DNA of 64,000 nt from Cladocopium goreaui (lineage: Eukaryota; Sar; Dinophyceae; Suessiales; Symbiodiniaceae): positions 35,715 to 99,714 of the forward strand of contig CAMXCT020001465.1 of the NCBI GenBank assembly GCA_947184155.2, in the 5' to 3' direction. The notes under the pieces were generated by a model. The model did not search any database, was not told the DNA's origin, and was given only the letters and a program-made list of their open reading frames with translations. Every line of letters starts with the position of its first letter. The first letter of the stretch is position 1. A program made the translations under genes and the position numbers. Shown one piece after another: positions 1 through 12,600 of this stretch.

Positions 1-565
1 TTTTCCCACATAATTTGAAGAAAACTTAGGCCCTTAGGCTTTGCGAAAAAACAATTTTTCAAGCTCCGAAAAATTGTTGTTTTTTTTCGCGCGTGCTTGG
101 ACTGCTTCCAATGCGGTGTAATTGTGAAAGAGCAGACTACAGGAAAACAACAAAACGACATATTGACAGACCCTGTTATATGCCCAAAAAGCCCCCCTCC
201 GAGATACGAACGTCCAACCTTCAAGCCTGAAGTCCACCACGCCACGCTAACCATTACGCGACAGGAGCCTTGCCAGGAAGGAATTTTGCTTTTCATTCTC
301 TCTCTTTGCTTTGGCTGCAAAGGGCTGGGTTTAGCACGGGTTGCAGTTGCGGAAAAACAATTTTTCGGGCTCTATATATTTTTTTTTTTTCGCGCTGCTC
401 TTATGACACTCAGAGACGCCCGGCTTCCCAAAAAAACAACTTTTCAGGCTCTGAAAGATTGTTTTTTTCCGCGCTATTCTTTGAAACTCAAAGAAGCCCG
501 GCTTTGCAAAAAAACAACTTTTCAGGCTCTAAAAAATGTTTTTCCCCAGATAGCTGGCAAGCTAT
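1..565. repeat. AAACAATTTTTC-type ~80-bp repeat, left block
   Basis: At least four diverged copies of a unit of about 80 bp. Each has a run like AAAAAACAACTTTTCAGGCTCT, then a T-run, CGCGCTGCTCTTATGA, and ACTCAGAGAAGCCCGGC. The same family reappears at about 5,900-6,165, so it brackets the satellite block between. No convincing gene is seen; the open frames here run through the repeat. Confidence 0.8.
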
Positions 566-609
566 AGGGGTTCTTACTTCTCAAAGGTGGGGTCTTCGGT
601 GGCGAACTT

Positions 610-2170
610 TTGAGCAGGGTGCTGTGCAGGGTGCTGTGCAGGGTGCTGTGCAGGGTGCAGTCCAGACTGCGGTGGCGATGTCTGGCAAAGGTGCTGTGCA
701 GGGTGCTGTGGAGGGTGCTGTCCAGACTGCGGTGGCGAAGTCTGGCGAAGGTGCTGTGCAGGGTGCTGTGCAGGGTGCTGTCTAGGCTGCGGTGGCGAAG
801 TCTGGCAAAGGTGCTGTGCAGGGTGCTGTCCAGACGCGAAGTTTGGCAAAGGTGCTGTGCAGGGTGCTCTGCAGGGTGTTGTTCAGAGTGCGGTGGCGAA
901 GTCTGGCAAAGGTGCTGTGCAGGGTGCTGTGCAGGGTGCTGTGCAGGGTGCTGTGCAGGGTGCTGTGCAGGGTGTTGTACTAGTGCGGTGGCGAAGTCTG
1001 GCAAAGGTGCTGTGCAGGGTGCTGTGCAGGGTGCTGTCCAGATTGCGGTGCAGAAGTCTGGCAAAGGTGCTGTGGAGGGTGCTGTGCAGGGTGCTGTTCA
1101 GACTGCAGTGGCGAAGTCTGTCCAAGGTGCTGTGCAGGGTGCTGTGCAGAGTGCTGTTCAGACTGCAGTGGCGAAGTCTGGCAAAGGTGCTGTGCAGGGT
1201 GCTGTGCAGGGTGCTGTGCAGGGTGCTGTGCAGGGTGCTGTCCAGACTGCGGTGGCGAAGTCTGGCAAAGGTGCTCTGCAGGGTGCTGTGCAGGGTGGGT
1301 GCTGTCCAGACTGCGGTGGCGAAGTCTGGCAAAGGTGCTGTGCAGGGTGCTGTGCAGAGTGTTGTCCAGACTGCGGTGGCGAAGTCTGGCAAAGGTGCTG
1401 CGCAGGGTGCTCTGCAGGGTGTTGTCCAGACTGCGGTGGCGAAGTCTGGCAAAGGTGCTGTCCAGACTGCGGTGGCGAAGTCTGGCAAAGGTGCTGTGCA
1501 GGGTGCTGTGCATGGTGCTGTCCAGACTGCGGTGGCGAAGTCTGGCAAAGGTGCTGTGCAGGGTGCTGTGCAGGGTGCTGTCCAGACTGCGGTGGCGAAG
1601 TCTGGCAAAGGTGCTGTGCAGGGTGCTGTGCAGGGTGTTGTCCAGACTGCGGTGGCGAAGTCTGGCAAAGGTGCTGTGCAGGGTGCTCTGCAGGGTGTTG
1701 TCCAGAGTGCGGTGGCGAAGCTGTGCAGGGTGGTGTGCAGACTGCGATGGCGAAGTCTGGCAAAGGTGCTGTGCACGCTGCTATCCAGACTGCGGTGGCG
1801 AAGTCTCGCAAAGGTGCTGTGCAGGGTGCTGTGATGGGTGCTGTCAAAGGTGCTGTGCAGGGTGCTGTGCAGGTTGCTGTGCAGGGTGCTGTTGCTGGGC
1901 TGTGCAGGGTGTGTGCAGGTGCTGTGCGAGTGCGGTGGGCGAATGGACGAAGCTTGGCGAAGCTGTGCAGGGTGCTGTGCAGACTGCGATGGCGAAGTCT
2001 GGCAAAGGTGCTGTGCACGCTGCTATCCAGACTGCGGTGGCGAAGTCTCGCAAAGGTGGTGTGCAGGGTGCTGTGAAGGGTGCTGTCAAAGGTGCTGTGC
2101 AGGGTGCTGTGCAGGTTGCTGTGCAGGGTGCTGTGCAGGGTGCTGTGCAGGGTGCTGTGCAGCGTGCTGT
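610..2170. repeat. 12-bp / 36-bp compound minisatellite
   Basis: About 1.56 kb built from a 12-bp unit (GTGCTGTGCAGG) and a 36-bp unit that adds CTGCGGTGGCGAAGTCTGGCAAAG-like sequence. Both lengths are multiples of three, so several frames on both strands stay open for hundreds of codons (GAVQ and TAVAKSGK in one frame, HPAQ in another). The peptides change identity with small indels (for example near 1,290), which points to repeat expansion rather than a protein. Confidence 0.92.
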
Positions 2171-5100
2171 GCTTTGGTTCCCACGTTGGGAACGGTCAGT
2201 TCCAGACTTTAGGAACCGGAAGTTTTTTGCAATGGTAACCTATGGTTCCCAGGTTGGGAAGCATGAGTTCCAACCTCTGGTAACCGGCAGTTGCTTGCAA
2301 TGGTAACCCATGGTTCCCAGGTTGGGAACCAGGAGTTCCAACCTCTGGGAACCGGCAGTTCCTTGCAATGGTAACCTGTGGTTCCCACGTTGGCAACAGT
2401 GAGTTCCAACCTTTGGGAACCGGCAGTTCCTTGCCATGAACCAAACGCAAAAATTCCGGTATAAGCAAAACAAAGGGTTTCTGTACCGGTCCATTAAACG
2501 AAACCATAAAGTTGTAAAGAAACTGTTTTCATATCATTTTGACACGCACCTTATTCGTGCAAAAACATTTTTATGCCGGCCCAACAGCCAAACGCAAACA
2601 TTCCGCTACCGGTCCATTAAGCAAAACAAAAGGTTCTGTTACCAGCTCAGTAAACAAAACAAAACAACATTAAGAACCATGAGTTCTAACTTTTTGCAAT
2701 CAACAGATCCTTCCACTGGTAACGTTACTTTTTCAGGCTTGGAACCATGAGTTTCAAGCTTTGGGAACCCACAGTTCCTTTCAATGAAAGCCGCTTAGCT
2801 TCGAAAACATAAATTCTAACTTCTGGGAACCGGCAATTCCTTGCAATGGTAACCTCTGGTTCCCAGGTTGGGAACCGTAAGTTTCAAGGTCTGGGCACCG
2901 GCAGTTCCTTGCCATGGTAACCTTTGGTTCCCACGTTGGGAACCATCAGTTCCAACCTTTAGGAATTGGAAGTTCTTTGCAATGGTAACCTATGGTTCCC
3001 AGGTTGGGAAGCATGAGTTCCAACCTCTGGGAACCGGCAGTTGCTTGCAATGGTAACCTCTGGTTCCCAGGTTGGGCACCATGCGTTCCAACCTGTGGGA
3101 AACGGCAGTTCGTTGCACTGGTATAACCTGTGGTTCCCACGTTGGCAAGCGTGAGTTCCAACCTTTGGGACCCGGCAGTTCCTTGCCATGAACCAAACGC
3201 AAACATTCTGGTACCGGTCCATTAAGCAAAACAAAGCGTTCTTTACCGGTCCATTAAGCAAAACCATAAAGTTGTAAAGAAAATGTTTTCCTATCATTTT
3301 AACATGCACCTTTTTCGTGCAAAAACATTTTTTTGCCGGCCCAGCAGCCGAACGCAAACATTCCGCTACCGGTCCATTAAGCAAAACAAAATGTTCGGTT
3401 GCCGGCTCAGTAAACAAAACAAAACAACATTAAGAACCATGAGTTCTAGCTTTTTGGAATCAACAGATCCTTCCACTGGTAACGTATGCTTTTTCAGGTT
3501 TGGAACCATGAGTTTCAAGCTTTGGGAACCCACAGTTCCTTACAATGAAAGCCGCTTAGCTTCGAAAACATAAATTCTAACTTCTGGGAACCGGCAATTC
3601 CTTGCAATGGTAACCTCTGGTTCCCAGGTTGGGAACCGTAAGTTTCAAGGTCTGGGAACCGGCAGTTCCTTGCCATGGCAACCTTTGGTTCCCACGTTGG
3701 GAACCATCAGTTCTAACCTTTAGGAACTGGAAGTTCTTTGCAATGGTAACCTGTGGTTCCCAGGTGGGAACCGGCAGTTGCTTGCAACGGTAACCTCTGG
3801 TTCCCAGGTTGGGAACCAGGAGTTCCAACCTCTGGGAACCGGCAGTTCCTTGCAATGGTAACCTTTCCCACGTTGGCAACAGTGAGTCACAACCTTTGGG
3901 AACCGGCAGTTCCTTGCTATGAACCAAACGCAAACATTCTGGTACCGGTCCATTAAGCAAAACAAAGCGTTCTTTACCGGTCCATTAAGCAAAACCAAAA
4001 AGTTGTAAAGAAACTGTTTTCATATCATTTTAACATGCCCCTTTTTCGTGCAAAAACATTTTTCTGCCGGCCCAGCAGCCGAACGCAAACATTCCGCTAC
4101 CGGTCCATTAAGCAAAACAAAATGTTCGGTTGCCGGCTCAGTAAACAAAACAAAACATTAAGAACCATGAGTTTTAACTTTTTGGAATCAACAGATCCTT
4201 CCACTGGTAACGTATGCTTTTTCAGGTTTGGAACCATGAGTTTCAAGCTTTGGGAATCCCTTACAATGATAGTTGCTTAGCTTCGAAAACATAAATTCTA
4301 ACGTCTGGGAACCGGCAGTTCCTTGCCATGGTAACCTTTGGTTCCCAAGTTGGGAACCGTCAGTTCCAACCTTTAGGACCCGGAAGTTCTTTGCAATGGT
4401 AACCTATGGTTCCCAGGTTGGGAAGCATGAGTCCAACCTCTGGTAACCGGCAGTTGCTTGCAATGGTAACCCATGGTTCCCAGGTTGGGAACCAGCACCA
4501 GCAGCAGCAGCAGCAGCAGCAGTGGTAACCTGTGGTTCCCACGTTGGCAACCGTGAGTTCCAACCATTGGGAACCGGCAGTTCCTTGCCATGAACCAAAC
4601 GCAAAAAATCCGGTACCGGTCCATTAAGCAAAACAAAGCGTTCTTTACCGGTCCATTAAGCAAAACCAAAAAGTTGTAAAGAAACTGTTTTCATATTATT
4701 TTAACATGCCCCTTTTTCGTGCAAAAACATTTTTATGTCGGCCCAACAGCCAAACGCAAACATTCCGCTACCGGTCCACTAAGCAAAACAAAAGGTTCTG
4801 TTGCCGGCTCAGTAAACAAAACAAAACAACATTAAGAACCATGAGTTTTAACTTTTTGAAATCAACAGATCCTTCCACTGGTAATGTTACTTCTTCAGGC
4901 TTGGAACCATGAGTTTCAAGCTTTGGGACCCCGCAGTTCCTTACAATGATAGCCGCTTAGCTTCGGAAACATAAATTCTAACTTCTGGGAACAGGCATTT
5001 CCTTGCAATAGTAACCTCTGGTTCCCAGGTTGGGAACCGTAAGTTTCAAGGTCACAAGGTCTGGGAACCGGCAGTTCCTTGCCATGGTAACCTTTGGTTC

Positions 5101-5890
5101 CCACGTTGGGAACCATCAGTTCCAACCTTTAGGAATTGGAAGTTCTTTGCAATGGTAACCTATGGTTCGCAGGTTGGGAAGCATGAGTTCCAACCTCCGG
5201 TAACCGGCAGTTGCTTGCAATGGTAACCTCTGGTTCCCAGGTTGGGAACCATGAGTTCCAACCTCTGGGAACCGGCAGTTCCTTGCAATGGTAACCTGTG
5301 GTTCCCACGTTGGCAACCGTGAGTTCCAACCATTGGGAACCGGCAGTTCCTTGCCATGAACCAAACGCAAAAAATCCGGTACCGGTCCATTAAGCAAAAC
5401 AAAGCGTTCTTTACCGGTCCATTAAGCAAAACCAAAAAGTTGTAAAGAAACTGTTTTCATATTATTTTAACATGCCCCTTTTTCGTGCAAAAACATTTTT
5501 ATGCCGGCCCAGCAGCCGAACGCAAACATTCCGCTACCGGTCCATTAAGCAAAACAAAAGGTTCTGTTACCGGCTCAGTAAACAAAACAAAACAACATTA
5601 AGAACCATGAGTTTTAACTTTTTGGAATCAACAGATCCTTCCACTGGTAACGTATGCTTTTTCAGGTTTGGAACCATGAGTTTCAAGCTTTGGGAATCCC
5701 TTACAATGATAGTTGCTTAGCTTCGAAAACATAAATTCTAACTTCTGGGAACCGGCAATTCCCCTCGCAATGGTAACCTCTGGTTCCCAGGTTGGGAACC
5801 TGTAAGCTTCAAGGTCTGGGAACCGGCAGTTCCTTGCCATGGTAACCTTTGGTTCCCACGTTGGGAACCATCAGTTCCAACCTTTTCTAT
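2171..5890. repeat. Satellite with ~0.7-kb higher-order units and nested ~67-bp monomers
   Basis: Five higher-order copies, anchored by CCTTCCACTGGTAA at about 2,710, 3,469, 4,198, 4,871 and 5,638 (spacing about 670-770 bp). Each unit carries several ~67-bp monomers with the dyads GGTTCCCAGGTTGGGAACC and GGAACCGGCAGTTCC, plus a second module containing ACCGGTCCATTAAGCAAAAC. About 25 GGTTCCCA dyads are present. It starts immediately after the minisatellite with no unique spacer. Short open frames here are repeat shadows. Confidence 0.92.
4499..4522 (+). repeat. (CAG)8 inside one satellite copy
   Basis: Eight perfect CAG triplets replace part of one GGTTCCCAGG monomer. None of the other monomers in the block has it, so it arose after the satellite copies were made. 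Confidence 0.9.
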
Positions 5891-5899
5891 CTGGGGTCT

Positions 5900-6165
5900 A
5901 TGCCGGTGTAATTTTCCACACTGCGCTTATGAAACTCAGAGAAGCTCGGCTTTGCAAGAAAAACAATTTTTCAGACTCTATTTTTTTTTTCACACTAACC
6001 TTATGAAATTCAGACAAGCCTGGCGTTGCAAGAAAAACAACTTTTCAGGCTCTAAAAAATTGTTTTTTTTTCCGCGCTGCTCTCATGAAACTCAGACAAG
6101 CCCGGCTTTGCAAAAAACAATTTTTCAGGCTCTAAAACATCATTTTTTCGCATGCCTCTTGTCAA
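5900..6165. repeat. AAACAATTTTTC-type ~80-bp repeat, right block
   Basis: Three more copies of the family seen at 1-565 (GCAAGAAAAACAACTTTTCA, CTCATGAAACTCAGACAAGC). They are in the same orientation as the left block, so the satellite block lies inside or between copies of this family. Confidence 0.8.
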
Positions 6166-6568
6166 ATCTGCCAACTCCACCTCGTTACCTCGTTTAAGCT
6201 CGCTCCAAATTGTGCAGATGCATGCAATACATAACTAAGAATGCCCTAAGAATTTGAGGGACCCTCGGCCTGTTGTGGTGTAAATTTGCCTGCATTAAAA
6301 AATTAGAATTTGAGGGACCCTGGGCCTCAAGCTTTCGGATTCTTAACCAGCGCTCGGGCTGTATTTAATATTAGATAATCAAAACCATCTAGCATCTTAA
6401 ATCTTAATTTATCTCATTGTTTTTTAGCCCAACATGCCCGCATAGTATTGCATCAACGCCTCGCATCATCTCGCATCAAAGAATCATTGAAATCAAGCGA
6501 CAGGAATAGGCAATGGACTCCTGAGGCTGTTTCTCCAGTAATGCTGGGAAGATGCTCCACCCATGCAC
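6166..6568. other. No gene seen
   Basis: AT-rich sequence between the satellite block and the first recognisable exon. A short phrase (GAATTTGAGGGACCCT) occurs twice, at about 6,249 and 6,306. Nothing else is supported. Confidence 0.5.
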
Positions 6569-6622
6569 CTGCTGCTGCTGTAGCTGCAGCAATTGGGCTT
6601 GCGCCGCCAGCGCCATGTGTGC
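6569..6622 (-). CDS. Gene A exon (MALAAQAQLLQLQQQQ)
   Basis: Eighteen codons ending CAGCAGCAG followed by donor GTGCAT; the acceptor is ATGAGAG. The peptide AHMALAAQAQLLQLQ is a Gln-rich helix. The neighbouring frame gives an Ala-rich peptide, so the frame is not certain. Confidence 0.55.
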
Positions 6623-9600
6623 CTCTCATGTGTCCGCTCCAATTCTTATTATGTAAGCATTTGCAATGGTCTGATGTTTGTCTCATTCAGACTCTGACCG
6701 GACACACAAAATTTATGAGTTTTTGTCAATTGGATCAAACATATGGACAATCCATTTGCCATATAGTTGACAACTAATGGATCATTTTGACAACTGACCT
6801 GCAGCACAACCCATTTGCTGATCACCTTTGGCCGGCCTGTTGAGCCTGAGCAATGGCCACAGGGGTCAAGGCTCCAGGCACCTGGCGCAGCTACCCATTA
6901 GGATTGTATAATCTATGGATTACTATGGGTTAAAATGGGATTACTTTGGATATAATACTGTACTATTGTAATGAATTTTGATTGAAATATTGATGCTAAT
7001 CTTGATTGATTCATATCTGCACGTATCATTGAATCCTATTGATTAATATTGATTAATATATTTACTAATATTGTATAGTATCAAAATGCACAACTGTCAA
7101 TCAAAATTACAGTTGCCTTCCAGTTGTATCGATGATTCTTTGGGTATCTGAAAAAAATCTTGCAGCGGAAAATACCTGGCTACGTCAACTGGCTGCATAC
7201 AAATGATCCTTGAAACTATCAGCCGCGTTTTGATATTTCACTCCAATCTTTCTGTTGGTCAACGTGTATTTTGGGTTGGTACAACGTTAACAGGGGTTGG
7301 CTCCAACCCGGCATCATGCTTTACTCATTACAACGGGATCTTCTTGCATTCCGTGTGCTTCTCTTCTCTTCAAGAACACAAAGGAGCTGCGTTTTCACCC
7401 GACATGGATATACCTATATATATGATATGATATGATATAATTAGATATTGGACTGGACTCCTGGACACATAGGATTTCCATGGATGGATTTGTGTCCAAC
7501 ATGACCCATGGTTGCCGCTTCCCCACCTGTGGCACCGGTGACCTCAGCTGACATGGAGTCATGGAGTGGCAACTCCAATAAATACATGGTCGAAAACCAA
7601 GGAAGAAAGTGACAGAAAGTGAGTATAGTATAGTCTAGTAATAGTCTAGTAAACTTATGTAAACTTAGTGAAACTAAGTGATTGGACATATGAACGAACA
7701 TGCTTCATATGCATTCATATTCACATGCCCATCATTTTGGATGGTGGGTGTACCACCGCGGTGAGCTGCGCACGGCGCCTCTTGCTCCTGTCATGGATTC
7801 CCGATTCAACGGATATCAACGGATTCCTGGGTGATATGGAATTGGGATAACACGGATAACACGGATAACACATCTACATGTGTTAAATTATTGTGTGTTA
7901 TCCAATAGGCATGATTTATTATATCTATTATCAATAGTTACAATAGTTGTTTTTTTGGGATAACACACAAGAATATATTTAATAAATGTAGATGGGGATG
8001 GGGATAGTACCCAATCCTATCAAAACGGGATTCACCTCCAAACTTTCCAACATCGCGAGGAGACTTTCATTATATTCGAGCACCGAGTGGCGATGGGACA
8101 AAACAAACCCAAACAATGTGGTAAACATCGGCGAACCAAATAACCATTAGTAAATGGTTGTAGGCCTACCAAGAAATGTCTTCAATGACCTAATAATGAC
8201 AATAATGATTGTCGATCCCCAATTTTACCAGAAATGAGCAGGATTCAAAACCATCCCAACTTGACGCTTTATGATCTTGAGTTTCCGACGTTCCATCCCC
8301 CATGGTTCCCCTTCCCATGAAATGCGCACATCACATCACTAATCCTAAATAGCACCAAAAAACAACACATTATGACATGAATATTTGGCTGTTCAGTCTA
8401 TATTTCACATCAAATTAGCCAACTATATTCAACCATAAGAATTCACTACAAAGACAAGCTTGACACAGGATGATCACTGTTGATATCCTGTTGATATCCT
8501 GTTCCAGATCAAGGTCCCTCCACCCCATTCCTCCGACCTGGGCAGGGGGCTCGGGGTCTGGCACGACCGGTTCAGGCGGCGCAGGGGCCTCCGGAGCCTC
8601 CGGTGCCTCGCTGGCTCCGCCAGGTAACGCCTTGGCCAAGCTAGGATGACGTGCCAAAAACATCCAAAACATGGGATGACTTGGGGGCGGAAAAGGTCTG
8701 ATTTCTGATGTTTCGAACTTTTTCAGGATCTTAAAGTTCTGAGCCGTTCTCAAATACTTAGGACTTAGAACGACAGAGAGCAGGATGGGCTGTTGATCCT
8801 ATGTAGTTACAAGAGTAGCTTTATGGCAAATCAATGTATAGATCTGCCGGCGCCAGCAAAATGACTCTGAACCAACAAAGGCTGACCACACCACGTTCCA
8901 CAGGCACTAAACATGGCACTGATTAAATACCCAAAATTATTCGATCCCCCAAAATTAGTGGATCAAAAATAAAATCATCCATAGCCACATGTTTTCATCA
9001 CGAATTAAAAGCCTAGTTGCAGACAACAAAGCCTTCGTGAGCTCATCTGCACTGGAAGAAGTAGTTCCTGTGTGCACATGATCCACGCAATAAGGAAACA
9101 TATTTGAGATATTTTGAGATATATATTTGAGGACGAGGGACTACAGCAAAGAGGACTGACAACGGGCAGGATAAAGCTGAAACAGTCAGAGAAAAAGATC
9201 CAAGAAGACTGTGGCTTGAGAATCTCAAATTGCTATGGCTGCTATGGTTATTGGAAGCAATGTTCATGGCTTTTTGAGCTGGTGGCATCTATGTCACTCA
9301 ACAGGTTGAACAGAACAATGATCAACCCGACCTGCTGCAGGTGGAGCCTGACATCAAAATGGCACGTGGAGATGTTTTATTCAGCCCTGACGCAGCACAC
9401 TTTGTATTTGCCGCATTCAATCTCAAAGTTGTTCAGCCGATTTGGCGTTGACAAAATGATCGTCAAAACATATTCCTATAGATATTCAAACAAATATAAT
9501 GCGACTATGTAAAAGTATCCTGCAGAATTCGAGGCGACACTTTCTGCAACTTAAACGATATCGCAACTAATTTGCAATATTTTGCAATGCTTTTGAACAT

Positions 9601-12600
9601 AACTTGCAATCGTTTTTACAGTATTCAATCATATTCAATCTATATAATATTCATTATATGTTGCTATAATAATAATATTCAAACATGTTTACAGTAGCAA
9701 GTTTCAGTTTCAGTCAGCCATATATTCCTCTGCCGAAACCACTGAAGCACAATCCACAACATCTGCGCCCGGACCTCTTCTCTGGGGGCTTCAGGCTGTG
9801 GCGGGGCAGGCTGCGGTGGCCTAAGGAGAGCCCGGTAGATGGGGATGGGGGCTTTATGGGGCTTTAATCATTGATTTTTCATGGGAATTGTTCACGATTT
9901 TCATTGTTTTTCCTATTATTAAATATGATTAAATCAAGTATTAAATTATTGTCAACCTCATTTTTGGGCATTTCTACTTTGACACTCTGAATCTGGAACT
10001 TTCTGAGCCCGAAGATTTGCTGCCAATCAACCACTCATTGGCATAGATTCCCAGCCATGGTCAGTTCCTTTTGTCTGGCTCTGAGCGCAGAGTGGATGAC
10101 TTATCAAACACAAAGAGGGAGATTCCTTAATCCTCTGCGATCAATCAACAAAGATCAAGAAACAAATTCCAAATATATACACATACGGGAAACAAAACAC
10201 ATGGTTATGTGTATAACTGTGTATATATTATATATATTATGTATAAATCAATAATATCATACATTATCATACATATATCGATATAGAGAGGTGTCCATTT
10301 CTCCATTTCTGTCTGAGCCTGCGACTCAGGGGATCCTTGCGCTTGTGGTTGCAAGTGCTGTTGCTCCTGGAGCTGCTTTTGCTGCAGCTTCATCAGTTTC
10401 TGCTGCAACCTAAGAAGATCTGAGGACCCAGCGCTCAGTCGTGATGTGTTTCTGCGCATTGTTTGAATCACACAGTGGTCTCCAAGAAACTCTGCAGTAG
10501 ACTCAATAGACAAACCCTGACAAAACATGTCAAGACAGTTCGACGAAGTTGGGTCATTTTCGTCATTTACACCATGTCGTTGCCCGCTTCTTATTTTGTC
10601 GCACATGCTCAAAGACATTCCAAATACCAATCCTGACGTGAAGCCCGCGTGCAAACGTCACTATGCACCCAGCTGCTCCATCATTCCGTGTGGCTGACCA
10701 CCAGCAACGTTCCTGGTAGTAACCGAATTGTATTGGTTGCATCTGCACTGGTGGAAAGCTGTGAAACGCCTTTACCAAATACACTCTCTAATCATGCTTT
10801 GTCATTCAGAGGGCTGAAAGTGAACACAGTCTTTGGGCAATCAATTGTTTCACCCATCCCATCCATTTCCCTGCAGGATTTTTGTAGGTACGAGTATATA
10901 AATTTAACACCATGGGTGGTACGCTTATCACATGGAGCTTCAGGTTCTGAGAACTTTGCATTTGACTTTGCATCTCTTGCATCAGCTGATTTCGCTCTGC
11001 CTGGGCAGCAAGCAACTGAAAGATATGAATGTCGAAAGCCTAGTGCCTGATGGTTGGCGATGGGGTCACATGAACTGGTTCAATGGGGACCATCATCATC
11101 TATTCTACCCTGCTGTTCACACCAAACCATCTGGTAGCTAGAGATGTCCATTCACCCCAAACATGGGAAAACCAAAGGTCTCAATCCAGCCCCAACTGGT
11201 TTTATCAAAGCCCAAGGACTCATCGCCAGTCATAAGATTTCAAACCCAGGCTCCTCGTGAATCTATGGATCAAACCAAATTATCGAACACTTACCAAATC
11301 CGCAAAACAACCAAATTATCGAAAAAAACATCTAATTATGAAAACTGACCAGAAGTTTTATCACTACCCCAAGTATCCTACTGTGTTCAAATCGTTCCTG
11401 CAGGGCCGTAGGGCCATTGGTTGGGCCATTGGGCCCCAAAAAAAACCGCCTGGTGCTGTGTTCGCAGCTGCTCTAAGGCCGACGACCTCAACGGTTGAAC
11501 ATCCCCAACGATAAGTTCTTGGGCAATTGATGGCGATTCATGGTTATTCATGGCTATTCATTGCTATTGGGATACAATGATTTTCAATATTAGTTCCATT
11601 TAGTTCCCCTACTACTCATGTGTACTCATGTTCTGGTTTATACCGAATCCAGAACCACTCTGCGAAGGGGACTACATGGGACTACCGCAACCTGTGACAC
11701 CACCAGAAACCACCAACCTTTGCCAGGAAATAACACTCAACAGCCAACACAACATGTATCAATATTCACCAAGCAAATACTAGATGATCGTCATGACAAA
11801 TAAGATATGATAAAATGATTGTCGCTCAATGCTAGGACACTAATTGCTCAATGCTGGCTGCTGCTAAACTTCTGCTCCTGAGCTTCCCGCCCATTGGCCT
11901 GATAAACACGTTGCCGCTAATGCAGTGGATGCAGCATGATGCAGCAGCATCTCTTGATCAAACGAGCAGGTCTTGAACTAGTGCACATTTTGCACCTTTT
12001 GCATGTTTTGTATTCTAGATCTGTGTTAGACTATTTCATATTATTTCATGTGAGATTACTTTGGATCGATTTGAAAACTGCATTGCGAAACAGCAATGAG
12101 CGCCTCTGCGGCCGGTAGCCTAGGTGAAATGTACAGCTAGAAAAGACACATAGTTCAATGATGTTCAATGGACAAATGCTAAAGGGAAAATCACAAACCA
12201 TCAAAAAACCATTGGGATCCTTGAGGTATAAATAGGTACAATATGGTACAATATTTTTGGACAAAGCCACTTCCCCGAAGCGAAGTGGCTTCAATGATGT
12301 TCACATTCCCCGCGAAAAATCTTCAGATCATTTGAGCTCATCATACCCAATAGATCCCAATAGGAATGGAATATGACAACTCGACCAATGAAACGTGTTG
12401 AAACCATCGACCAAACGATGTCAACAAATGTCTTCAGCAAGACCCATCTATTCTTGGTCAACTTTATCTTTGTCAACCGATATATGTTTCATCATGTTTC
12501 ATCCAAACAACTCATTTTCATCCAAACATGAGGTACCCGTAAATCCAACGGTTTATTCGTTTCCGGTTTCCCATTATTAGTATTTTTCTTTTCTTCGGAT

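Noticed and set aside
610..2306. Several long open frames on both strands (GAVQ, VLCR, HPAQ peptides)
   Set aside because: A product of 12/36-bp periodicity; frames switch at every non-3n indel.
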